The notes under the pieces: generated by a model
What the model saw: only the letters and a program-made list of their open reading frames with translations
What the model was told of the DNA's origin: nothing
Databases searched by the model: none
Program-made: the position numbers and the translations under genes
Source of the DNA: Pseudarthrobacter naphthalenicus
GTDB taxonomy: Bacteria > Actinomycetota > Actinomycetes > Actinomycetales > Micrococcaceae
Direction of reading: 5' to 3'
NCBI RefSeq assembly: GCF_029076445.1
Contig: NZ_JARESG010000003.1
Coordinates: 1 to 64,000 of the forward strand
DNA length: 64,000 nucleotides
Shown here: one piece after another, positions 27,680-36,735 of the stretch
Layout: each line of letters begins with the position of its first letter
Position numbering within the stretch: the stretch's first letter is position 1

Positions 27680-29205
27680 TCCCGGCAGACGCTGCAACGA
27701 TGCGCGCGGACGTCGCTGTTGTGTGAGCGGGACCGGCCGGGCTGGCTGCGGCTGTTGCCGCGGCTGAAGCCGGGGCCTTCGTCGTCGTTGTGGACGCCGG
27801 AGCCCAGCCGGGCGGCCAGTTTTGGCGGCACCGCCCCGAATCTGTGGCCCCCCGCCCGGACGGCAAGGGCCACCACGGCTGGCGAACCTACCTTGACCTC
27901 CGCAGCCGCTTCGACGCAGCCCGCCACCAAGGCCAAATATCGTATTTGCCCTGCCGCCAGGTTTGGATGGCGGAAGCGGTCGACGCCGGGTTCATCCTCC
28001 GCACCACGCCCACCACGGTGGCAACGTCCAGGTACGGAGAGGCCGACGGCGGCAGCACTGTTGCCGCCCGCCGGCTGGTTTTATGCCCGGGAGGATACGA
28101 CCGCCAATTGCCGGTTGCGGGCTGGGATCTACCGGGGGTCATGACCGCCGGCGGAATTCAGGCCTTGATCAAGGGGCATGGAGTCCTGCCGGGCCGGAGC
28201 TTCATCATTGCCGGAACAGGCCCCTTCCTACTGCCGGTCGCGGCAGGAATCGCCGAAGCCGGCGGCAAAGTGCAGGCCGTCTTGGAATCATCCTCACCCA
28301 CCGCCTGGCTTCCGCACCTGCGCGCCGCTGCAGGCGTGCCGGAGAAAGCCCTCGAAGGCGCCGAATACGCCGCCGTCTTCGCCCGCCATCGAATCCCCTA
28401 CCGCACCCGCGCCATAGTTACAGAAGTGCTTGGCGCTGAACCCCCTGATGCAGGATCCCCGCGCAGCAGCCGGGTTACCGGTGTCAGCACTTCCAAGGTC
28501 GATGCCCAAGGGCGGATCCGGCCGGGCACTGAACGAACCTATAGCGACGTCGACGTGGTCGGCTTCGGGTGGGGCTTTACACCGCAATTGGAGTTGCCCT
28601 TGTCCCTTGGGGCTGAAACCCGTCTGGACACCGACGGTTCCTTGGTAGGCGTCGTTACTGAGCGGCAGGAATCCAGCGTTCCCGGCCTTTTCCTCGCAGG
28701 CGAGGTGACCGGCGTTGGTGGGGCCTCGCTGGCCGTGCTCGAAGGCCTCACCGCTGGCGCTTTCGCCGCCGCAGGCCCGGGCCCTGCGGCGGCCGCTCCC
28801 TCACAGGACGTCGCACGGCATCGTATTTTCGCCGACGCTATGCACAGGGCGCACCCCGTGCCTGCAGCCTGGCAGGACTGGCTGACTCCAGAGACGATCG
28901 TGTGCCGCTGCGAGGAAGTCACAGCCAGCGAAATAACGGCCGCCCGCGCGAGCCTGGGAGCCGGCGACGCCCGGTCACTCAAGTCCGTCACCCGCACGGG
29001 AATGGGCTGGTGCCAAGGCCGGGTCTGCGGATTTGCGGCCTCCTGCCTGGGCGCCGGCACCGGGACTGCGCCAACTGCCGAAAACCTGGCCGCCTCAGCA
29101 AAGCGGCCGTTGGCCGCACCAGTCGCCATTGGCGAACTGGCTGCCATGGAAACACAGCCCGATCTTTCCGACCCCAACACTCTCCTGAAGGGAGACCGTG
29201 CATGA
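27676..29205 (+). pseudogene. Large FAD/NAD(P)-binding subunit of hydroxyproline oxidase, interrupted by in-frame TGA
   Basis: The ATG at 27676 overlaps the previous stop. The frame reads ...MRADVAVV, then TGA at 27724-27726, then AGPAGLAAAVAAAEAG and on to 29205 without another stop. The TGA stands exactly where the first Gly of the GxGPAG dinucleotide-binding loop belongs; one G-to-T change of GGA explains it. Without the stop the product is 509 aa, normal for this family. It includes a second Rossmann segment near 28200 and a C-terminal BFD-like cluster domain (CRCEEVTASEI, GWCQGRVCGF). An internal start at GTG 27790 would give 471 aa lacking the loop. The product is probably non-functional unless this is a base-call error. 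Confidence 0.85.
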
Positions 29206-30686
29206 CCGCGATCGCTCAAACCACCGCAGCCGAACCGACTACAGAGGCCGGGCTGGAACAACTGCTGGCCTCGGCCCACACCGCCGCGGTCCCGCTGGCT
29301 GCCCTCCGGCCCACCGACCGCGCCGAACTGCTCGGCGTGGTGGCTGACGCCTTGGACGCTGCCGCCGACCAGCTCATTCCCTTGGCCCAACAGGAGACAC
29401 ACCTGGCCGAGGCAAGGCTGCGCGGCGAGCTCAAGCGCACCACCTTTCAACTGCGCCTCTTCGGAGAAGTACTTCGGGATGGCGGCTACCTCGACGCCCG
29501 CATCGACCATGCCGACCCCGACTGGCCGATGGGCGCGCCACGGCCGGACCTCCGCCGATTGCGGGTCCCCGTCGGCCCCGTAGTGGTCTTTGCTGCCAGC
29601 AACTTTCCTTTCGCGTTCTCCGTAGCCGGAGGAGACACCGCCTCGGCGCTTGCCGCAGGCAACCCCGTGCTTCTCAAAGCACACTCCGGTCACCCACGAC
29701 TGTCTGTAGCCACGGCCGACGTTGTCACCACCGCACTCCACCAGGCAGGAGCACCGCGCGGAACCTTCGCACTGATCTCCGGCACGGCCGCAGGAGCCGC
29801 CGCGCTGCAGGACCCCAGGGTGAAGGCCGGCGCTTTCACCGGTTCCATCCCCGGCGGCCGCGCCCTCTTCGACATCGCCAATAGCCGGCCCGAGCCGATC
29901 CCGTTCTTCGGTGAACTGGGCAGCACCAACCCTGCCTTCGTGACCCCTGCGGCAGCCGCGGAACGCTGCACCGAGATAGCCGACGGGTTCATCAGCTCGT
30001 TCACCGCAGGCGCAGGGCAGTTCTGTACCAAGCCGGGCATCCTGTTCGTGCCTGCGGCATCGGCCCTGGTCGAATCCCTGCGCAGCGCCGTCCTTCCCCA
30101 GGCCGCACCGTTGCTCAACACCCGCATCCAGTCCGGCTACGCCGAGGTCCTGCAGAACCTAACGTCCAACCCGCGTCTTAAGGTCCTGGCACAGGGACCG
30201 GGAGCGCTGTCCGATCCTCCGGCCCCCACACTGCTTCTGACCACCGCAGAGGACATACTCGCCGAACCGCATGCCCTCCAGACCGAATGTTTCGGTCCAA
30301 CGGCCGTAGTGGTGACGTACGACGACGAATCTCTGCTTCCAGCGCTGGCAGAAACTTTTGAGGGACAACTGACAGCCACCGTCCACGCCACCGATTCCTG
30401 CGAAGTGGCCGCACTCGTAGAGGTGCTCGCCCGCAAGGCCGGACGGGTGGTCTGGAACCAATGGCCGACAGGGGTCTCCGTAACCTACGCCCAACACCAT
30501 GGCGGCCCCTACCCCGCTACCACTGCCATCGGAAGCACTTCCGTGGGAACAGCAGCCATCGAGCGATTCCTGCGACCCGTCGCCTACCAAGGCTTTCCGC
30601 AGCATCTCCTCCCGGAGGCGCTCCGCGAAAACAACCCGCTCGCGGTACCGCAGCTGGTCAACGGCAAGCGGGCAGAACAGCCATGA
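29202..30686 (+). CDS. Aldehyde dehydrogenase, alpha-ketoglutaric semialdehyde dehydrogenase type
   Basis: A 494-aa NAD(P)-dependent dehydrogenase finishing hydroxyproline degradation by oxidising 2,5-dioxopentanoate to 2-oxoglutarate. The catalytic Glu is in PIPFFGELGSTNPAF and the catalytic Cys in GAGQFCTKPGI; VVFAASNFPFAFSVAGGD is the cofactor-proximal segment typical of the KGSADH group with an AraE-like architecture. The start at 29202 overlaps the preceding stop (ATGA), and its own stop overlaps the next start. It is intact even though the gene before it carries a nonsense codon, and polarity could reduce its expression. Confidence 0.92.
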   Translation: MTAIAQTTAAEPTTEAGLEQLLASAHTAAVPLAALRPTDRAELLGVVADALDAAADQLIPLAQQETHLAEARLRGELKRTTFQLRLFGEVLRDGGYLDARIDHADPDWPMGAPRPDLRRLRVPVGPVVVFAASNFPFAFSVAGGDTASALAAGNPVLLKAHSGHPRLSVATADVVTTALHQAGAPRGTFALISGTAAGAAALQDPRVKAGAFTGSIPGGRALFDIANSRPEPIPFFGELGSTNPAFVTPAAAAERCTEIADGFISSFTAGAGQFCTKPGILFVPAASALVESLRSAVLPQAAPLLNTRIQSGYAEVLQNLTSNPRLKVLAQGPGALSDPPAPTLLLTTAEDILAEPHALQTECFGPTAVVVTYDDESLLPALAETFEGQLTATVHATDSCEVAALVEVLARKAGRVVWNQWPTGVSVTYAQHHGGPYPATTAIGSTSVGTAAIERFLRPVAYQGFPQHLLPEALRENNPLAVPQLVNGKRAEQP

Positions 30687-30943
30687 TCACCGTGAAGCGG
30701 CTGCACAGAGAGCCTCGGATCAGCCCGGCACTGCGCGCCGACAGACAAGACCCCGTACTCAAGACGCGGCTCGGAACCGCCGACCCCTATTGGTGGATCC
30801 TCACAGGCGGAATACACGTTCCGGGATTCGAGCCGGCCGTCAGAGACCCAGAGGTTTTGGGTCTGGACCGGGCTGTTCATGATGACTCGCTGAGTTCGGG
30901 TTGGCCACTTGGTCCGAATTCTCGCGCGGCCGAAGGCCGATAA
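30683..30943 (+). pseudogene. 5' fragment of the next hydroxyproline-operon gene, truncated by foreign DNA
   Basis: The ATG at 30683 sits in an ATGA overlap with the dehydrogenase stop, the coupling used throughout the operon, so this is a genuine start. The first ~55 residues (MITVKRLHREPRISPALRAD, WWILTGGIHVPGFEPAVRD) look protein-like. After about 30860 the composition changes and the frame runs into transposon-like sequence, ending at 30943. No family could be assigned from the remaining N-terminus. The rest of the gene is not found elsewhere in the window. Confidence 0.55.
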
Positions 30944-31182
30944 CGGACGTTACGTAAAGTAAGCATGCTGATGGTTGCGGTGAGAACTATTTCAAGTTTA
31001 GCTTGATCCCTCCCCGACCATCATCTCCGGCACCAGTACCATTCCGGACACGGCCGCGCTCCGGACCCAATCATGCGCCGTGCCGGCTCCGGCACGGCCT
31101 ACCTGCCAGGCGTATCACGTCTTGACTGTTGTCCGATAAGAGCCTAAAACTCAGATTGACAGGTCGAGGGTTGGAGGCGCCA
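30926..31182. other. Probable transposon end and res-like region upstream of the resolvase
   Basis: A stretch ending TTACGTAAAGTAAG (30950-30963) resembles the inner end of Tn3-family 38-bp inverted repeats, which usually close with TAAG. Just before the resolvase, TGTC (31129-31132) and GACA (31157-31160) bracket a 32-bp imperfect dyad containing CGATAAGAGCCT, as expected of a res subsite bound by a serine resolvase. No tnpA transposase gene is present, so the element is incomplete. The assignment is by resemblance only. Confidence 0.35.
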
Positions 31183-31749
31183 GTGGTTGGGCAGCGGATC
31201 GGGTACGTGCGTGTGAGCACGCTGGACCAAAACGAGAAACGCCAGCTCGAAGGGCAGGTCCTGGACCGGGTCTTCACGGACAAGGCCTCGGGGCGGGACA
31301 CGGCCAGGCCGCAGTTGGCCGAATTGCTGCGGTTCGCCCGCGACGGAGATACCGTGGTCGTGCACAGCATGGACCGGCTCGCCCGCAACCTCGACGACCT
31401 GCGTGCCTTGGTTCAGGGCCTGACACACAAAGGCGTTCGGGTGGAGTTCGTCAAAGAGAGCCTGACCTTCACCGGGGAGGACTCCCCCATGGCCAACCTC
31501 ATGTTGTCTGTGATGGGTGCCTTCGCAGAATTTGAACGCTCTCTCATCAGGGAACGCCAAAGGGAAGGCATTGCCCTGGCCAAGCAACGCGGCGCTTACA
31601 AGGGGCGGAAGAAGACCCTGACGCCGGAACGGGCCGCCGAGATGGTCCACCTCGCCGGCACCGGTGTTCCGAAAGCCCTCCTGGCCCGTGACTACGGGAT
31701 CAGCAGGGAGACCGTCTACCAATACCTGCGCCACGCCAAGCCGGAGTGA
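31183..31749 (+). CDS. tnpR: Serine recombinase, Tn3-family resolvase
   Basis: A 188-aa resolvase. The catalytic Ser is in YVRVSTLDQNEKRQL near residue 13, and the conserved Arg segment is MDRLARNLDDL. The family helix GAFAEFERSLIRERQREGI links to a C-terminal helix-turn-helix (VPKALLARDYGISRETVYQYL). I use the GTG at 31183, preceded by TTGGAGG. An in-frame TTG at 31129 would run through the res-like dyad. It marks the start of the accessory region and probably arrived with the element that truncated the previous gene. It belongs to a different subgroup from the resolvase remnant at 39.2-39.4 kb. Confidence 0.9.
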   Translation: MVGQRIGYVRVSTLDQNEKRQLEGQVLDRVFTDKASGRDTARPQLAELLRFARDGDTVVVHSMDRLARNLDDLRALVQGLTHKGVRVEFVKESLTFTGEDSPMANLMLSVMGAFAEFERSLIRERQREGIALAKQRGAYKGRKKTLTPERAAEMVHLAGTGVPKALLARDYGISRETVYQYLRHAKPE

Positions 31750-31898
31750 AACCGCTCCCCGCCGCCGGCGGTAATCGTTGGCATCGGCTACCCTCTTTGT
31801 GCCCCTTATCCCGGAATCTCAGGGACCGGAGGGAGCCGAGACCCGGTCGTCTCACTCGGTATCCCTAGGACGGTGCTCACCGTGATCACATGGGGGCT

Positions 31899-32243
31899 CT
31901 ACTTGTGCCCGTCCGGGTGTAGCTCGCCCAGCCCTGCTTGGTCACTGGGCGGAGTATCCAACTCAACGTGGTGGTGCTCGGAAAGCTTCTTGCGCACGCC
32001 GGCCAGCACATTATCAACGCTCTCGTTGTCGGTCATAGCTACCAGGTACACCAAGTGCGCGAGGTCGTCTCGCAAAAACGTCTCACCGGTGCGAGTCATA
32101 ACCGATTCATACATGCTGTTTTCTGTGGAAGGCGCCATTGTGAAGTGGTAGCCAAACTTTGCCGCAAACTTGGATATCTCTGCGATCTCTTGCTGATCGA
32201 TCAGGCAATCAACACGAGTCCGGCTTTCTGACCATGCACGCAT
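31899..32243 (-). CDS. Hypothetical protein (114 aa)
   Basis: Unrecognised soluble protein starting MRAWSESRTRVDCLID. The ATG at 32243 is preceded by AGGGGG on the minus strand; longer in-frame extensions lack a ribosome binding site. It is rich in charged residues, with TRTGETFLRDDLAHLVYLVA mid-protein and a His-rich segment KLSEHHHVELD. No membrane segment. It is divergent from the 232-aa membrane protein (start-to-start gap 100 bases). It lies in the accessory region after the resolvase. Confidence 0.55.
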   Translation of the reverse strand: MRAWSESRTRVDCLIDQQEIAEISKFAAKFGYHFTMAPSTENSMYESVMTRTGETFLRDDLAHLVYLVAMTDNESVDNVLAGVRKKLSEHHHVELDTPPSDQAGLGELHPDGHK

Positions 32244-32343
32244 GTGTTTCCCCCTGTGATGTCCCGAGCTCCTTGGCGCGGTGGCCAGAGCCCAGCCTAC
32301 AGCCCGCGAAGCCGGCCCGGAGGTGTAGGGCAGGATTGAATCC

Positions 32344-33042
32344 ATGACTCCCGACGAACTGGCCAAGCGGTCAGCCGAGATTGCCGAATCCGCTGCGCAC
32401 GCTGCTTGGTGGGCAGCGGCCGGCTCAATCCTTACCGCCCTTTTGACGCTGGGCTTGCTCCTGGGCGCCTATGCCGCATGGCGCACTGCCAAAGCATCAC
32501 TGGACCATTCTAGAGATGCCCAGCTTCAGATCAAACTGGACAGCATCGAACAGACCCGCCCATACGTGTTTGCCCACATTGTTCCAGGCATTGGCGGGGG
32601 CGGTTCCTGGGATCTCATACTGAGGAATTCAGGGCGCTCCGCTGCTACGGATTTGACCGTCGATACGGAGGATTGGCCTGGAGTTGATGACCTTATTGTC
32701 AGGAAGCTTCGCGAGATGTTCCAAGCCGCCCAAACACTTCCTCCCGGCGTGAGTATCAGAAGCTTTTGGCGCATTGAGCCGACGCCGGGAAGCGTGAGGA
32801 CGGACGGGGGGCCAGAAGTTGATGGCATGCCGAAGACTGCCAGCTTGACCATGCGCTACAGCAGCCCAGACCCCTCCAACCCGCGTTACCAGGACACTTA
32901 TGTTGTCAGCACCGACACGATCGGGTTGACGCCTGTGGCATCAACCGGGCCAAACCCGAGTTCAAAACTATCGCCAGGAGAAGCAAGCTTGCACAAGATG
33001 CTTGGCCAGATCGTCCAGAGCCTTGGTGAGCTCCGTAGATAG
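32344..33042 (+). CDS. Hypothetical single-pass membrane protein (232 aa)
   Basis: The N-terminus has one strong transmembrane helix (about residues 19-45, ending LLLGAYAAWRTAK), followed by a short coiled segment and a soluble domain of about 180 residues. The domain contains RPYVFAHIVPGIGGG and ILRNSGRSAATDLTV, which resemble a beta-rich NSGxxxA motif common in actinobacterial single-TM proteins of unknown role. No enzymatic motif is visible. The ATG at 32344 is the only good start. The first direct-repeat copy follows about 200 bases downstream. Confidence 0.6.
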   Translation: MTPDELAKRSAEIAESAAHAAWWAAAGSILTALLTLGLLLGAYAAWRTAKASLDHSRDAQLQIKLDSIEQTRPYVFAHIVPGIGGGGSWDLILRNSGRSAATDLTVDTEDWPGVDDLIVRKLREMFQAAQTLPPGVSIRSFWRIEPTPGSVRTDGGPEVDGMPKTASLTMRYSSPDPSNPRYQDTYVVSTDTIGLTPVASTGPNPSSKLSPGEASLHKMLGQIVQSLGELRR

Positions 33043-33250
33043 GCTCCTTAGACTCCCTCAGGTAGTTCGCAACGAGGCGCTCACCTTGCCCCGCATTCAG
33101 CAGCGGTCAAATCCGCCCGTGAGCCCGGACGCGCCGTGGGCCGGGGTTGGCGAGGCAGCACCGGGGATCACGAAACAAGCCGCCCACGACTTCTACGACC
33201 GCTCAGCCTCGCCTCAGGTGGAGAATGGCGAGTCGGACCACTCCCCCAGA

Positions 33251-33275
33251 TTGACGAAAGCTCGTTATCGGCGTT
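33251..33275 (+). repeat. Direct repeat copy A (TTATCGGCGTT motif)
   Basis: A 25-bp motif starting TTGACGAAAG and ending TTATCGGCGTT, closely matching four other copies (38188, 48766, 51679, 61021), all on the plus strand. GACCACTCCCC lies a short distance upstream, as it does before copy B. It sits left of the Abi/nuclease locus. Confidence 0.7.
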
Positions 33276-33324
33276 TGAATGACGGGAGTCGAAGTAGCTG
33301 CGAAACATCCGTCCTCTGGTGTCC

Positions 33325-33558
33325 TGTCTCATCTAACGTGAGGCATCTCACTACAGCTGATGCATTAGCCGTGGTTGTCTCATTACAGTTAAGGCATGGG
33401 GCCGGATCCCGCGTGATTGCAGGGTTCCTGGACCATTAGCTGATGCCGGAGTTCTCCGATTTGCCTCAACTACAGTGAGAAACAACCCGGCATTTGCCTC
33501 GTCCAGGTTGAGGCAACCGCGCCATTTCGCCATCATCTGCCTCAAGTTAGGTGAGCCG
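33325..33558. repeat. Cluster of six 20-21 bp degenerate dyad repeats
   Basis: Units of about 21 bp begin at 33325, 33345, 33376, 33462, 33495 and 33538. Each has the form TGYCTCA - N5-7 - TGAGGCA or a degenerate version; for example, TGCCTC at 33495 and GAGGCA ending at 33515 are exact complements. The spacing is irregular and no gene overlaps the cluster. It resembles a multi-site protein-binding region, such as a transposase/recombinase subterminal array, an iteron set or an operator array, downstream of the nuclease-like gene. Confidence 0.6.
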
Positions 33559-33635
33559 GAGCATCTGGAGGAACGGTCGTTTTCCCAAGCCACGCGCGGG
33601 CAGTTTGCATTGGTAACCGTCCCGGGGCTTTACGG

Positions 33636-36600
33636 TTACTGGGCGGCCAAGAGATCGGAGTGAGGGACGTCTTGCATAAAGCCGTATCGGCGGTCCAGCA
33701 ACCGGCGGACTCCGTTGATGTTTGGGGTGTCACGATCTATGTGAAGCCCTAAACGTTTGGCGACGGTAAGGGTCGCTAGATCAAATGCGTCCCGGAGTCC
33801 GTCTTTTGAGAAGTGGTGAAGGGGAATATTTGGAGTTTCCGGAGTTTCACACCGGTGAATGAAGTCTGGAGTGACCCGTCGGAGCGCTTCCGGTGATGAG
33901 CTGTCCGGGCCGAGTTCACGCCAAATGCGGTAGTTGGTAGCCACGTTGAAAATTGCCAGCAGCAGGTGCCAGTCCAGCCATCCCTCGTTTCGAAGTTCTG
34001 CCAGAATCCTACGGCACGTGTCGTTTCGCAGGATCCGCGCCACCGTGAAACCCACCAGAGTCGAAAGCTCATAGCGTTCTTCAATCATTTCCCGCCATGT
34101 GGTCTCCGAAAAACCAGGTCCGTAGGAGGCTGGCTGCTCTAAGGCGCTGCTTGCCGGCGACACGTGGTCTTCGGGGCCGATGACCTGGTGACCCGCCTTG
34201 GATGCCCTGAGATAGTGGCCCCTATCGAGCAGCCCGGCTATCTCATCGTAGGGCCGCCCGAACGAGATCTGGTTGAGGAAACCCCTGGCGAACGCGCCCT
34301 CGAGCATGTCCAGGATTTGTTCCTGGGACAGGGCGCTCAGTCGCATGAGGAGTACCCCGACAGCACCTAGAATTTCATGTTCCAGCGCTTCGGCATCTGC
34401 CTGGTCTGTGTAGGGCAGTAGAGTCACGAGGGCTTTTAGCTGGTGGTTGTCGGGTTCGAACTCCACTCGCTCCTTATACTCAGGACCCGCCAGTTGGATC
34501 GTGATCGAGACGCTTTCGTCCAGGAGGACCGGGTCCTCGGTCGCGAGTTCACACAGAAGAATCTGCGCGGCCGCGGCAAACCTCTCGGCGGCGAGCACCG
34601 TTGCCCTGTCGTTCGGGCAGTTGATGGTCCAGTGGGTGCCAAGAGCTGAGAAGTTCAATGACCGCGCCGGGCCGGTGTCGCTGAACGGGCGGCCCTCGAG
34701 CTGTTCCGCGGAAGTCCTCGTGAAACTCGCCTCGTCGACTGCAAACGAACGCTCCAGCTGATCAACCAATTGCCAGATCATCTTGTCGTAGTCCGTTGGC
34801 GACAGAAGCTCCGTGAGTGTTTCCACCAGCGCCGGTCTGAACTTCCTGGCCGTCATGCAAATTATGCTTTGGTGATAGTCCAGACCTACCAGCTCCGCAT
34901 GTTGCTGACGGTCAAACGCGTCTTCTGCATAGATTCCATGTGCTTGTATTGCCAGTTGACTCAAGGCCGTGGCGTCCACCCAAGCTCCCGCGGTGTAGCA
35001 ATGATGGAACGCCTGAATCAGGCTTGTGCCGACCAAATCCATGTCTTCGGAATCTGGAGAAGAAACTGCGATAGACGAGGCAGTCAGGGCATATTTCTTG
35101 GCCGCGTGTGGCAGCTTCAGGTCCGCGTAGACGCCGGCGATAGTGAGCATGGCCAGAAGAGAGCCGCGAAGTGTGTCACCGTGGAACCAGTTAATTTTCG
35201 CCTTGTGAAACTCCCTGAGGGCCAGAAGGGGTTTCCCGGATTTGATAAGGGAAAGCGCACGGCTCCTGCAGCGCTCCGCGACAGCACTGTCTCCCTCAAC
35301 GGAGCCGATCGCCTCGTCCAAAGTGTTCCTGACCCTCTCATAGTCCGCGTGTGCTGCCAGCACAGGACTGAACGCCTCGAACAAGTCGCAGATTGTCTGC
35401 ACCGGGAAAGCACGAGCGATCGGCAGGAGCCCGGCAAGGTCACTGAGCGTGCTCATCAGTGGTTCCAGCCGGATGCGCAGTTCCTCAGCTGATCCAGCCT
35501 CGCTGAGGATCTCTTCAAAGCTCATTTCTGCCCCTGTCTTGACCGAAGCATTCGGATTTCGCGCCATGCCGTTGACGTCAGGATGGAACAGGATATGCGC
35601 CCGAGCCGCAAGGAAGTGCGCAGTCGCGTTTGGGTACACTCTTCGGTCAGTTTCAGCCAGGAGCGCGTCGACGCGGTCCAGGATCCGCTGCAGTTGGGCC
35701 ATAAGGTGTTCTGAAGTAGTTGTGGCCAGTCCCCCGGCCCACGCCCCCTGCCAATAGGAGATGAGAGCGCTGGCGTCGCTCAGGTCACTCGATGCCGAGC
35801 TCGCCGCCGCGTAGTCAACGAACTCATCGATGTACTCTTCGACATTCCTTAGGGTCTCCATCCCGCGGAGAGTGGCGACGACGATTTCATACCGCGCTTT
35901 CATCTGCACGTCTTCGGAGACTGCGCCCTTCGGGCGTGAATCTAGGAAAGTGCGCGCGTGTTGGAGCCATTCTGCCAAGTCGTTCCGGGCCTCCGGGTGC
36001 TGTGTTGCGTGACGGAGCCCGGTCCGGACGGCCGCAAAATCGCCCGGGGTAGTTGGTGGCTCGTCCGATTCCCTGACCTTCCGCAAGAGGTCCTGATACC
36101 ACTGGGGAATCTCAGGATCATTCGCCGGCACCAGGTTTGAGGGCAAATCGAGCATCTTTTCGGCGACCCAGACCAGATCCTGCTCGGCCAGAAGTGTCGA
36201 TATCGCCATTGAATCAAAGATCTCAAGATCGACGCCATGCTGTTGGCGAGCATACTCCTGAAGCTCATGCCGGATGTTCACGGGCATGTTCTGTGCCATG
36301 AAGTAGGCGACCCTGGCGACGGGCTGTCCTCGGGAGGTGATCTTTTCGAGATCGGCTTTGACCTTCGCACTTAGGCCAGTGCGCTGAATCGTACAGGCAA
36401 GAACGAGAGGTTCTGTGGTGGCCCTGCCAACAAATCCCCCGGCTCCGGGAAGCTCTTCGGGCAGTGCGGAAAAGAACGTCTCTCCATCCCGCCCCTGGTC
36501 CCCGCCGCTGCTTACAGGCCCCGTTGCGGGGAGGATGTTGCTGCTGATCCGTCTCTGAGCAATTCAAAAGCAGATGTTCTCAAAGTCGTGGTGCCGGTTT

Positions 36601-36662
36601 TGCGCACCGAGCTGATCCAACTGGAAACGAATGAACGTTTCGGCTTCTACACGCGTGACCAT
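33636..36662 (-). pseudogene. Nuclease-like defence protein (~1008 residues), interrupted by in-frame TGA at codon 33
   Basis: From an ATG at 36662 (minus, AGGATGGACGG upstream) the frame gives MVTRVEAETFIRFQLDQLGA, ...DFENICF, then TGA at 36564-36566, then IAQRRISSNILPATGPV and 976 further residues without a stop. The N-terminal ~180 residues look like a PD-(D/E)XK (Mrr-like) nuclease: GGDQGRDGETF near residue 53, LACTIQRTGLSAK near 88, and GVDLEIFDSMAISTLLAEQD. The rest is a long, mostly helical repeat-like region with no recognised motif. The next usable ATG (36299) lies inside the nuclease domain. The gene runs 73 bases behind the Abi_2 gene on the same strand. Nuclease assignment by pattern; the defence role is inferred. 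Confidence 0.7.
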
Positions 36663-36735
36663 CCGTCCATCCTGCCCTACCGAACGCCAAGGACCGCAGC
36701 GCCACATTCAACAAACCTGCCTTGGACGGTGCGTC

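Noticed and set aside
27724..27726. TGA recoding (for example selenocysteine or readthrough) at the in-frame stops.
   Set aside because: The expected residues are Gly (27724, 48100) and probably Arg (36564), not a shared residue. No SECIS-like hairpin was seen directly downstream, and all other genes here use TGA as a normal stop.
33251..33275. Integron attC interpretation of the TTATCGGCGTT repeats.
   Set aside because: The GTTRRRY core is not matched after GCGTT in most copies, no paired inverse core or large hairpin is visible, and no integron integrase was seen.
33325..33558. CRISPR array reading of the repeat cluster.
   Set aside because: Units are degenerate, directly adjacent or irregularly spaced, lack uniform spacers, and no cas gene is present.
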